Shown here: positions 21,401-29,861 of the stretch, piece by piece | Layout of the letters: each line of letters starts with the position of its first letter | Numbering within the stretch: the stretch's first letter is position 1 | Assembly (NCBI GenBank): GCA_943704425.1 | Contig: CALSCP010000642.1 | Coordinates: 60,717-90,577 of the forward strand | Reading direction: 5' to 3' | From: Ministeria vibrans ATCC 50519 | Lineage: Eukaryota > Opisthokonta > Filasterea | DNA: 29,861 nt | The notes under the pieces: model-generated | What the model was told of the DNA's origin: nothing | Database searches by the model: none | Seen by the model: the letters and a program-made list of their open reading frames with translations, nothing else | Translations under genes and position numbers: made by a program

Positions 21401-24400
21401 GCAGTCCAACGGGCTTTGTGGCGGTGTTCGACTTGGATTTGCATGTCTTGAGGGCGTTTTCAATGGGAACGGGGGATGAGACGCGTGTGCAATCGTTTGC
21501 ACTCGACAGTGCTCTGCACCTTCTCTATGTGGGTGTGCTCAACAAGAACGATGTGACGCCGTACGACGCTTTCTCGTCGCTGTACCACCTGAGCACCATT
21601 AGTGGCGAGGTTGTATTTAACTCGACCTACTTTGAGGACAGTCCTGGAGGTGATTCGTTTTCGATTGGTCCGATGATGATTGATCCACAGACTCGCACCC
21701 TTGTGCAAGCGGGTCTGTTTGGGGCAATCGGCGAGGAAGCGGTGGTGTTGCGGACGACGTGCGCTCCCGAGAGTCGCACGAACCTGGTTGCATCGTGCCA
21801 GTGTCCCATGATCTACAACGGGACTTCGTGCGAGCCGTACAACGAGTGCGAGTCGAATCCATGTATGAATGATGGAAAGTGCAGTGCCATCCCGGGCTCC
21901 TTCTCGTGCGCCTGTTCCATTTTGTTCACCGGCACAACCTGTGACGTGTTGCTCTCAAGCAGCACTGTTGTGTTCAATCTGCCCCCCAACAGTGGAGAGA
22001 AGATGGGTGCACTTGTGGGTGCCGTGGCGAACCTGACGAAGATCAACAATGAGACACTGAGTGTGTTTGTGTCGGCGTTTAACAATGCGTCCTCGACGAC
22101 CACGAGCGCAAACGAGACTCTCACGCCCTCGGTGATCAGCAATCTCATTGGGCTGCTCGGGAAAGTTGTGGATGATCTTTCGGATCTCAGTGAAACGGAC
22201 AATGTCACCTTGGTGGGACTGGTCGATGTGTTTGAAACGCTGAACAAGGCTCCGCGACTCGAAGAGGTTCTGGACAGTGTCGATGCGCCCGAAACACCCG
22301 CGCTTCTGCTTGAGTCTGTGGCCAAAGCGACCATTCCTGATCCGACAATGTCGTCACAGTCCTGTGGCCAAGTGCGTTTGGTGCGCTCGACGAGCGGCCA
22401 AGTCTCGATTGGAGCTCTCTCGGTAGACGGTGGCAATGTAAATTCGCTGTCGAGCTTCTCCTTGCCCAACGGTACGGCTTTTAGCGTCTCGCCCGAGACG
22501 TCGAATGCGGTCTTTTCTGGCACAAATTGCACAAGACTTGTGATCAACACGCTCACCGCTGGCGACGCGTTCTTTCAGCCGTCGACACGCAGTGTCCGCA
22601 GTGTCATTGCCACCGTCACCTTTGTCGATGTGTCGCTGCCCAATCCACTTCCCAACGAGGGCACTGTCAGTGTGACGCTCGCCGTCGATCGTCTGCTGTC
22701 CGACAGCGAACTACCCCTGTGTGTGGCGTGGAATCTAACGTCGCGTGTATGGCAGCAGGACGGTTGCAGCGTGACGTCGTACACGGGCACACACGTTACA
22801 TGCGAGTGCTCTCACATGACCAACTTTGCTGTGATTTTCGATCCGGACCGCTCGAGTTCGAGCGAAGCGGCGCTCATTGTTGTGTCGTATGTGGGCGTGG
22901 CGCTTGCCATTATTGGAAGTGCCTCGGTGATTGTGGTGTATTTGGTGTTGCGCAAGTTGCGCACCCGTCCTCTTATTCTCATCATGTTGTGTTGCGCTGG
23001 CATTCTTGCCACCGAAGTCATGTTTGTTGTGGACGCGGTGGCCTCCGCGGCCGCCTATGCCTCTGCAGGCGGCTGCTTTGCTCTCGGCCTTGTGCTGCAC
23101 TTTACTCTGCTGATGCAATTTATTGCGTTGCTCTCGGTGGGCGCCGGCTTCCACTACCTGTTGCACGACGCCAAGCATTTGAGCACGCCGCTGCTTCGTC
23201 GTCTCTTCCTTGCCGTGTTTCTTGTGCCTATGCTCATCATTGCCGTCTATCTTATTGTGTATGCGGCAGTGCCGTCGCTTTCGGTACTTGATGCGTACAC
23301 CAATGTGTACGGGTCGAGTTCCACGACAACTTTTTGCTTTGTCCCCTCGGGCGTGTCCATGTGGGTAGTTGTGGTGGCACCTGTCGTCATTGTGCTCCTC
23401 GTCAATGTGGTGCTGTACATCCGAATTACGCTGTCGTTGCGACGCCAACAGAAGTTGATGCCGGCCAAGGCGCGTGACAATCGCAGCATGGTGTTTGTGT
23501 CGCTGGCGATGCTGCTGGGACTCACCTGGCTTATGGCGTTCCTTGTCATTGCAGTGCGCTCCACCATTGTCCAGTACCTCTTTGTGGTTTCCAATGGCAC
23601 GCTGGGCGTCTTTCTTTTTGTCAAATACGTTGCACTTGCCAAGGTGCGTTCGGGCTTTTCCGAGCTGTACTCTACATGGCGCGCACGCCGTGCCAATGTA
23701 TCGGCACACAACGTTTCTCGGCAGATAGCCAAGACGAGTGGCACGGGTCGCACAGGGTCCACCTCAGCAACGGGGAGTCTTCCAGGTCGTTCGGGCAGCA
23801 CGACGCGCACAGGGACGTTGGTAAGCCAGACAAACTCGGGCGGTCTCAACCGCAAGATCTCAAGTGGTCAACAAGACGTGTCGTTGGTGAGTGGGGGAGG
23901 CGCGAGCGACAGCAACAGTGTTCAGCACAGCTCCATGTCCTTCTCCAAGCTGCGTCTCAAGCGACGCACAAGCTCGTCCACCACGTCACCCCTGGCCGCT
24001 CACATGATACAATCGGACGCCATGAACAGCATCGGCGGTGCGGAGCTGATGTTCGGCGAAGGGTCCACGATTATCTCGGACGAGAGCAACGTGAGTCTGT
24101 CGGGTGCCATGAAGCGCTGGTTCTCCCGCGGCGCTCGTGCTCTTATGCCCTCCTACTCCAATTCGTCGGGTGCGTCCGAGTGGCTTGCCGCCGAAGAGTC
24201 AATAGAACTCAGCAATGACGTTGCTCCGATGGAAGGTTCCCGTCGAAGGTAAAGTGTTTTGTATTATAATATTATTATTATTTTAAAAATAAATGTAATA
24301 AAATTTATTCTTTTCTTTTTGCGTGCGTAGACTGGTAGAAGACACAGACTCACCCAACGGATCACCTTTGCCGTCGCAGCGGCGGCGGGCGTCTGCGGCA

Positions 24401-24562
24401 ACGACCAAACTGGATTACGCCGAGTCTGGCGGCCAATTCTCTTTTGACGACACGACGGGCGACAGCGGTCTTGCGTCCTTCCAGTTCCCGTCGCCTGCGG
24501 TCCTTATCCGCGGTCGTCGCGTCAGCGGTGCGTACACGCTACCCCCTGAGAATTGCATCTGA
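10320..24562 (+). CDS. Giant adhesion-GPCR-like receptor: signal peptide, 7 propeller/EGF modules, GAIN-GPS, 7TM; 13 exons
   Basis: Exons are 10320-10365, 10573-10975, 11046-12382, 12612-14148, 14235-14317, 14425-15895, 16069-16157, 16223-17699, 17777-17865, 17924-20777, 20828-20919, 20999-24248 and 24331-24562. The total of 12,960 nt encodes 4319 residues. The ATG was chosen because exon 1 encodes a signal peptide (MLRLLLLAVLLTALQ, completed VSA|Q in exon 2). The ectodomain is seven modules, each an SBBP-like beta-propeller stretch (about 190 aa, LTHTN..GS.DMYAVFLNKTDLSV) followed by a CQCP block and EGF repeats (CDSSPCMNGGTC). Then come a GAIN domain (about 3477-3780), a GPS CVAWNLTSRVWQQDGC...CECSHMTNFAV with cleavage expected before T3767, and seven helices (about 3783-4040). 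TM6 carries the adhesion-family LLGLTWLMAFL. A Ser/Thr-rich tail of about 280 residues follows. The inferred role is a plasma-membrane adhesion or mechanosensing receptor signalling through G proteins; the ligand is unknown. A shorter isoform ending at 24252 is possible. Confidence 0.87.
12404..12540. repeat. (AAT)n and degenerate AAT/AAC array inside receptor intron 3
   Basis: About 15 pure AAT units (to about 12447) grade into mixed AAT/AAC units within the 229-bp intron 12383-12611. Because it carries no in-frame stop, the array creates a spurious poly-Ile extension of the upstream exon frame. The GTAAAA donor and TTTTTAG acceptor bracket it, and the phases match (1/1). Confidence 0.9.
15949..15980. 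repeat. (ATT)n microsatellite in receptor intron 6
   Basis: A short ATT array lies in the 173-bp intron 15896-16068. It is similar to the ATT run at about 8860-8882 in intron 3 of the RHL1-like gene. Confidence 0.85.
24249..24330 (+). promoter_or_regulatory. Last receptor intron with two AATAAA hexamers and a donor-encoded stop codon
   Basis: The GTAAAG donor at 24249 follows AG, so retention gives AGG TAA and translation ends at 24252. The 82-bp intron contains AATAAA at 24288-24293 and 24297-24302 and ends in GCGTAG. Splicing adds 76 residues from the final exon. Both outcomes leave the receptor's seven helices intact, so this may be an intronic-polyadenylation switch for the tail. The exon-13 join is in frame (AG|A) and gives a coherent Ser/Arg-rich sequence. 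Confidence 0.5.
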
Positions 24563-24985
24563 TTTATAATTATGATATGTGTGTTGTATAACATAAGTTT
24601 TATATTAAAATAATAATATTATTATTTAATTTTTCAATTAATACTTTGTACTCGATTATAATGAACTTGCACAACTTCAGTGAGCTACTTCAAGGTAAAT
24701 TATATTCGCTCTGAAGGAAATAAGAGAAAATTCAATTCACTTCAAATACATTCATTATTAATTTGCAGCACTTTCATCTTAATCTTTTGAGTTTTGAGTT
24801 TTGGGGGTTAGTCTATCACTCACTCACCTGTCTATGTCTCTGTGGCGCAAGCATTGTATTCTTTATTATATATGAGACAGTATCTTCATTCATGTTTATC
24901 TCCTTTTCAAATTTTCAATTTCAATTTTTTCTCTCTCCTATCCACCTCAGAGCTTCGCTACCCATCTACTGGACTGCACTATACC
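24563..24985. other. Intergenic between the receptor gene and ZNF598-like gene
   Basis: These 423 bp are AT-rich, especially about 24563-24660 (AATAATATTATTATTTAATT), with a CT-rich stretch just before the ZNF598 start (about 24930-24950). No AATAAA is seen close after the receptor stop and no coding signal was found. It presumably holds the receptor 3' UTR and the ZNF598 promoter and 5' UTR. Confidence 0.5.
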
Positions 24986-27900
24986 ATGTCTGACACCGAA
25001 GGCACCGAAGAGACGTGCGTCGTGTGCTTTGAGCCGTTGGTTCTCTCGACGATTGGCGAGTGTGGCCATCGCATTTGCGACGCGTGTACGCTGCGCCAGC
25101 GCGTGCTCACCAAGAGCCAGGCGTGCCCCTTGTGCCGCACCGACCTCCCCGTCGTTTACATGTCGGCCAATCCGCTTGCAACCTTCCAGGAGCTCTCCAG
25201 AGCGCGTCGCCCACTCGAAGACCGTCGCAGCGGCATCGTCTACCAGTCCGCCCAACAGCGCAACGCCGTGGAGAACCTCTTGGCCCTCAGATGCTCAAAG
25301 TACGCCCCATGCATCGACGAAAATACTCTTTGGTTGAGCAATATGTTTCGAAACTGCGACTTGCTTTCAATCCGCTCCTCTTCCGCTCCTCTTCTATTTG
25401 TGTGCTGCGCACCTCACCACGAGTGTGCGTAGTGTTTGTGCGCGTGTCTGTTCTGGCAGATCCAGTCGATGTCTTGCAGCGGATTCTTTGGGATGAGTGA
25501 TCTTTTCTTGCATAACGGCTTTTTTTTTTGGGTGCTTTTTTTTTCGCTTCTCAGGTGCACTCACAAGGACGCCTGCTTTGTGTCGCTGGGCAAGTTCAAG
25601 GAGCACCTTCGACATGAGCATCAGCTGTACCTGTGCGATCTCTGCTATCGCAATGTTCATGTGTTCCCCTCTGAACAAAAGGTATATGTCGTGTGTGTGT
25701 GTGTGTGCGACCAGAGTGTCGCTAACGTCTGTATTCTTGTCAGTTGTACACGAAGGAGGAGCTGAGGACACACAGTAGATTCCGCGAGGATGACAATGGC
25801 AAGTGTACCGGGCATCCCGTGTGCGATTTCTGCTCGAAACGCGCCTTCTTCGACAACGACGCACTTCTTGTCCATTTAAATGACAACCACGAACGTTGCG
25901 AAGTGTGCCACATGAGTGGTCGCAAGTACACATACTTTCCGGGTGTTGCTGATCTGCACCAACACTACGCCACGGACCACTATGTGTGCGGCGAAACGGA
26001 GTGTCGCGAGCAGAAGCACTTTGCATTTGCGACTCAAATTGAGCTGAACGCGCATATGAAGGAAGTGCACGATGACAAGTTTAAGGGCATGCAGCGGTCT
26101 ACACAACGCCAAGCTCTGCGTATCGATCTGCACAACGACCTTCCCGACGCACTGGCGAGCGGCAGTACGGCACCAACGACGGCCGGTCGTGGACGTGGCC
26201 GTGGCCGCGGAGGAGCTGGTGGTGGTGGTGGTGGTGGTGGTGGTGGTGGTGGTGGTCCGCGTGGACGCGAGACGGGGGGTGCCTCGGCACGAGCAGAAAG
26301 GGGAGGGGGAGGGTCACGCGAGCCCGATGGCTCCTTTCGTCCCCCGAGTGCTCTTCCGGCACGCACCCTGCAGCACTCGGTTGACAGCGATGACCTTGAA
26401 CGCATCATATCGGGTAGTCATGTGACGGCGGAGCAACAGCAGCAGCAACAGTTGCAACAGCAGCTTCTTCGACAAGAACAACAGCAAGCAGACGAACCCG
26501 AAGAGTTCCCCTCTCTGACGGCCTCCGACGCACACGCACACGCGCGTGCCTTTGGACGCGGTGGGTATGGCGATGCCCTTGGTATGGGCACTCCTGCGAC
26601 ACCCACGAGCGAAACAGACTTTCCCGTGCTAGGCTCCAGCGTTACTGCGGCTGCTACTGCTGCGGCTGCTAGTGGTTGGGGGAAAAACGCAGAGCAGAAG
26701 AGGGTACCACATGCAGCTACCGCTGTTGCCTCCGAACAGTATCCCGCATTGCCCAGCAAGTCGACAAGGTCGCAGAAGAAGAAGAAGTCGATGCAGAGTA
26801 GCGCTCCGTTGACAACATTTGCCAATAGTACTCCTGCAGGCGAAGCCGAAGCCATTGAGCAGGACTACCCATCGCTTCCTCGCGGTCGTGGTGCTGCCGC
26901 TGCTGTTGTCGCTGCCATGTCTCAAGCTCCCCCCACTTATACTCCTAGTGTCCCTGTTGCGCCTCGTACAGTTCCTCCTCCCACCACCTCTGCGTTTCCA
27001 ACCCTTTCTCAGACCCTTGGCGGCAGCAGCAGCAGCAGCAGCAGCAAAAAGTCCAATAAGAAGCGCACAACCACCACCGCAGCTCCAACGTACGAGTCAT
27101 CCCATTCTACTGCTCCTACTACAACCACAGCTGCTCCATTTGCAACGGCACTTTCCTCGGCACCCACTTCCACACGCGCCGCTACTTCCTCATCCCAACA
27201 ACGCGCACCCCCCGCCTCACTCACCTCTTCCGCCGACTACCCATCTCTTCCCTCTTCGAAACCTTCCTCAGTGCGACCCTCCGCACGACCCTCCGCTCCC
27301 TCACACACATCTTCTGCTGACTATCCGTCACTGCCCATTTCCAAAATGAAGACGGCCAAGGCATCGTACTCGTTGTCCTCCTCCAGCTCCTCGGCTCGTC
27401 GTCGCGCAAACCCATCATCTGCTGCCGCTTCTGCCGCTTTTGCTGACCTTGAAACTGCCAACGAAGAGGCCGTGGCGGCGTTGCGCATGGAGGAAGAGCG
27501 CACGGCGGCCGAAGCAGCTCGCAAGCGTCGCGAGAAACTCGAACAGGCCGAGCGTGAACGGGCGTTTCTTGCCGAACAAGAGCGTGCTGTGCTGACACAG
27601 CAGCAGATGCAAGGGCAACAACAACAGCAGCAGCGGCAGCAGCAGCAGAAAAGGCTCAGCAAGGGCAATCCAGTGCCGGCCACGTCTGTTGCTGCGCGTG
27701 TCGTCCAGAGCGGCGAGTACAGTGAGAGGCGCGAGGCTGCTCTGGCCTTGATTAGAACGGCTATGACTACGGATACTTTTGAAACGTTCAAGACGCTTCT
27801 CTATATGTTCCGCGAAGGCAACATGAGCGCCTCGGAGTTCTACGACTTCTTCGTGTCGAGCGTTGGCTCTCAACGTGCTCCGTCGCTCTTCAAGCCTCTC

Positions 27901-28173
27901 AACGACCTCATCAGCGAGCCGCAGCGTCGCTTAGAGTTCCTGCAGGCGCACTCGAGCAGTGTCACGCGCTCTCGGCGCGCCGAAGAGGAACGTCTCCGCC
28001 AAGAGATGTCCAACAAGAAAGCACCTCGCATTGTCGCAGTGAACGCCGCACCTCAATGGCGCGCCCGTGGACCCGCTCCCCCTTCCGCCGCAGCACCCTC
28101 CTCACAGACGCAACCCCAGTCCGACAGTGACGACGCCTTTCCTACTCTTGGTCGAGGCGGTCGTCGCAAGTAA
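24986..28173 (+). CDS. ZNF598: ZNF598/Hel2-like RING E3 ubiquitin ligase of ribosome quality control, 3 exons
   Basis: Exons are 24986-25299, 25555-25681 and 25744-28173, with introns of 255 and 62 bp; the product is 956 residues. An N-terminal C3HC4 RING is complete (C11, C14, C26, H28, C31, C34, C47, C50). The C2H2-type zinc-finger series follows: FKEHLRHEHQLYLCDLC, the family signature VFPSEQK|LYTKEELRTH across the second splice junction, then GHPVCDFCSKRAFFDNDALLVHL, CEVC and HYVCGETECREQKHFAF. The rest is low-complexity (poly-Gly, Gln, Ser/Ala runs) with eight F/Y-P-x-L motifs. A conserved C-terminal helical domain (about 27700-27960) follows. The family detects collided ribosomes and ubiquitinates small-subunit proteins such as eS10 and uS10, triggering ribosome-associated quality control. 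Length and order fit the family. The start codon is the first ATG of the frame after AT-rich leader and sits directly before the RING. Confidence 0.92.
25690..25708. repeat. (GT)n tract in ZNF598-like intron 2
   Basis: A run of about nine GT units follows the GTATAT donor in the 62-bp intron 25682-25743. It supplies several competing GT dinucleotides, but only the first donor preserves the conserved SEQK|LYT junction. Confidence 0.8.
26215..26256 (+). repeat. (GGT)n tract encoding poly-Gly
   Basis: About 13 glycine codons, nearly all GGT, lie in the low-complexity region of the ZNF598-like protein, flanked by RGRGRGRG and PRGRETGG. It forms an RGG-like basic and glycine-rich patch. Confidence 0.9.
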
Positions 28174-28184
28174 AGTAAAGTAAA

Positions 28185-28190
28185 AATAAA
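28185..28190 (+). terminator. AATAAA poly(A) signal candidate for ZNF598-like gene
   Basis: The hexamer lies 12 bp after the TAA stop, within an A-rich run (28174-28225) in the 117-bp gap between the two convergent genes. Confidence 0.5.
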
Positions 28191-28290
28191 CAAAAAATAT
28201 GTGTTTAACAAAACAAAAAAAACCAATTGGCAAAGTGATAAAGAGAGGAGCGAAGAAAGAAACAAGATGACAGGGGGCACCAAGATCAAT

Positions 28291-29722
28291 TCACTCTGCC
28301 TCAGTGAGATACTGCAGACGGGCAGTGACCGCCTCGTATGCTGCATCCATTGAACTGCCCTTGGACCGGCGTGTCACCAAATTTGCAATACGATCAGCAT
28401 CCGCCGATGACAACACATCATCCTCCTCCTGGGTCCACAGTGGCTCTACACACAACACAACAGTCATTCTCTCCCTCAATCATTCACACTCATTCATTCG
28501 TTCGCGGATAGCCACACGCACAAAAAAAAATGAAGTAAAAGAACATAACAATCATAATAAAACATAAGTTCTATACACCACTCTCTCGTTTTTGCTCACG
28601 TTGAAGAGACGCCTCTTGTCCACGAAGCACACGCTGGACAATGTCGACGCGACCCGACGCGCGGTTGAGCAAGTAGAACACCAACGCACCCAGATTCACA
28701 TTGAGCGACTCCAGACCGCGCGTTTCGTCCTCAATAAGCTGCAACACTGCGTCCATGCCTTCTGCGTCCGAATCCATCCCCGCCCCCTCCTCCTCTTCCA
28801 TTCTTTTGTCTGCCTCCTTCTTCTTCTCCTTTTCTTTGGCTGGTCCCTTTCCCTTCCTGTCGTGTCGCGGCTTCTTGGCCGCTGACACCTCACCCTGCGT
28901 CTCTTCGTCGTCCTGGGTCTCTCGCTCACGCTTCACCGCTTTCACCGCTTTGACCTTTGCTGCTACCGTTGGGTTTGACGTTGCTGCTGCTGCTGCTACT
29001 GCTGTTGTGGTGGTGGTGGTAGTTGTGGGCAGCACTCTTTTCTTCCGTGGAGACACTCTGATCTTGGACTGACTCGGGTCCTCCTCCACTTCGTCTTCCT
29101 TCTCCTCTTCGTCATCATCATCGCCGTCCTCCCGTGTTACTTTCTCGACTACCCCAGCCAGTCCTAATGCCTCTGCATCCTTAGCACCGGGCTTTGCCAT
29201 AAGGGCCGCCTGCTTGGCCTTCTTCAGCGCACGAATGTCTGCAACACACGCAAAAAAAAATCAACCAGTGCATAAAAAAGAGTGTGCGTACAATTATCGG
29301 ATTTAAGGACATGATCACGAAAACGTCGGCGAATGGTGTCAACACTGCGACCGTTTGGATTATACTAGAGCAATACCGTGCGGTGAGGATAAGTAATAGG
29401 TGGCGCACTCTCATTCTTTTGTACCTTGTCGTTCTTCTCGATGGCCATCCACAGCTTTTGACTTGTATCGGGCAGATGAAGATTCATGCATCGCCACTCG
29501 GTGAGCTTGTCATCTTCCTCGACAGTATACTCTCTTCGAATGAAAAACGAGAAAACAAAAACGTTAGACATCATCAGGATCAACAACAACGTACAATCTC
29601 GAACGCTTTTTGGGAGTTTCGGGAGCTTTGACGACATAGCGCTCCAAGTCGGCAAGCTTGTTGTGTAGACAAGAGTCTCGAAGAAAGGCCAGCTGGTAAA
29701 GAGGCCGAGTGCTGGGGAACCA
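28291..29722 (-). CDS. RAP1: RAP1 (TERF2IP)-like telomere protein, C-terminal five exons; 5' part beyond right edge
   Basis: Minus-strand exons in transcript order are 29722-29595, 29533-29425, 29364-29292, 29238-28600 and 28445-28291. Introns are 61, 60, 53 and 154 bp, and the 1104 nt encode 367 visible residues. The first visible exon matches the end of a BRCT domain (LAFLRDSCLHNKLADLERYV). Next is a Myb-like domain split over two exons (YTVEEDDKLTEW...SQKLWMAIEK | YNPNGRSVDTIRRRFRDHVL). A long charged linker follows, with acidic runs, poly-Thr and basic NLS-like patches. The C-terminal block reads VFYLLNRASGRVDIVQRVL...QPLWTQEEDDVL...RLQYL, like the RAP1 C-terminal domain that ends human TERF2IP (YPIWSRQDDIDL). 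BRCT-Myb-RCT order is diagnostic of shelterin RAP1, which binds telomere factors and regulates telomeres and silencing. The partner-binding interface is inferred, and the N-terminal BRCT core is not in view. Confidence 0.78.
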
Positions 29723-29774
29723 CTGGAAGAGAGAAAGAGAGAGGGAGAAAGAAAGGAGGGAGAAAGAAACAAAG

Positions 29775-29778
<4 letters not shown>

Positions 29779-29858
<80 letters not shown>
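29779..29858. repeat. (AG)40 dinucleotide microsatellite
   Basis: About 80 bp of perfect AG repeat ends three bases before the window edge. It is preceded by a degenerate GA-rich stretch from about 29727. On the minus strand it is a CT-rich tract directly upstream of the RAP1-like acceptor (CTTCCAG at about 29729-29723), so it lies in an intron of that gene and extends its polypyrimidine tract. Confidence 0.95.
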
Positions 29859-29860
<2 letters not shown>

Positions 29861-29861
29861 T

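Larger units (their letters stand above)
11046..21950 (+). repeat. Seven tandem propeller-EGF modules within the receptor gene
   Basis: Approximate modules: 11046-11955, 12612-13760, 14235-15515, 16069-17328, 17777-18945, 19300-20420 and 20828-21950. Each begins with a strand like YSLAYSAAADALVMxxSTKD, then the propeller block, LDSALHLLYVGVLN, an ISGE strand, CQCPMIYNGTSC and EGF units. A spacer beta region of about 150 residues (ending TGYNYVLVQ...GYIGIFDE in later copies) links consecutive modules. The first module is the most divergent. Modules 4-6 (counting from 0) are the most alike, including near-identical DNA around the CQCPMIYNGTSC block (for example near 18730, 20206 and 21799). Confidence 0.88.

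Noticed and set aside
22735-23709. 324-codon minus-strand frame opposite the seven membrane helices
   Set aside because: It is a typical antisense shadow of hydrophobic codons (His/Arg/Asn-rich) with no recognisable domain.
10320-24562. Splitting the receptor locus into several separate genes, one per long open frame
   Set aside because: No module after the first has its own signal peptide or credible start. Every adjoining pair of exons has matching splice phase, and the summed length (12,960 nt) is a multiple of three.
25300-25554. A further coding exon inside the first ZNF598-like intron
   Set aside because: The frame runs on to 25432 but loses all similarity, while direct joining (CSK|CTHKDAC) gives the expected zinc-finger sequence.
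26099-26362. Minus-strand frame with a His run and another with a Pro run
   Set aside because: These are antisense readings of the GGT tract in the ZNF598-like gene.
28304-28567. Plus-strand 87-codon frame
   Set aside because: It is antisense to the last RAP1-like exon and intron, is rich in Ser/Thr/His and ends in A-rich sequence; the minus-strand reading has the RAP1 C-terminal signature.

Overview
The window is nuclear DNA from a unicellular eukaryote. The evidence is GT-AG introns, mostly 50-230 bp and AT-rich, inside GC-richer exons; trinucleotide microsatellites (AAT, GAA, GAT) and a 40-copy AG tract; AATAAA-type poly(A) signals; and eukaryote-only protein families. The presence of a complete adhesion-type GPCR (GAIN, GPS and seven membrane helices), shelterin-type RAP1, ZNF598/Hel2 and an RHL1-type topoisomerase VI partner suggests a heterotrophic protist, possibly near the animals and their unicellular relatives. 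The lineage cannot be fixed from sequence reading alone.

Layout, left to right. (1) 2-6199 (+): the 3' part of a large intronless surface-protein gene, with about 21 cysteine-rich 31-residue repeats, an EGF-like domain, REJ/PKD-like beta domains, a GAIN/GPS-like segment, one membrane helix and a cytoplasmic tail. (2) 6436-7624 (+): three exons encoding a free-standing methyltransferase of the OvoA C-terminal (4-mercaptohistidine N1-methyltransferase) type with an N-terminal hydrophobic anchor. (3) 7990-9915 (+): five exons encoding an RHL1-like protein with a very acidic microsatellite-encoded tail. (4) 10320-24562 (+): thirteen exons encoding a 4319-residue adhesion-GPCR-like receptor. It has a signal peptide, seven tandem beta-propeller/EGF modules, GAIN, GPS, seven membrane helices and a Ser/Thr-rich tail. 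(5) 24986-28173 (+): three exons encoding a ZNF598/Hel2 RING E3 ligase of ribosome quality control. (6) 28291-29722 (-): the C-terminal five exons of a RAP1 (TERF2IP)-like telomere protein, running off the right edge and tail-to-tail with ZNF598.

I assembled the exon structures by hand from splice sites, phase continuity and protein similarity. All five spliced models give reading frames divisible by three without internal stops. The genes do not form an operon or an obvious single pathway. Two of them (1 and 4) are large, same-strand, GPS-bearing surface proteins, and three (RHL1, ZNF598, RAP1) are core nuclear or cytosolic quality-control genes. The most notable item is gene 4: its extracellular repeats form a repeating exon module (phase-2 intron, roughly 90-bp mini-exon, phase-1 intron, long exon). 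Individual modules have lost one or both introns, so the history of the array is still visible.
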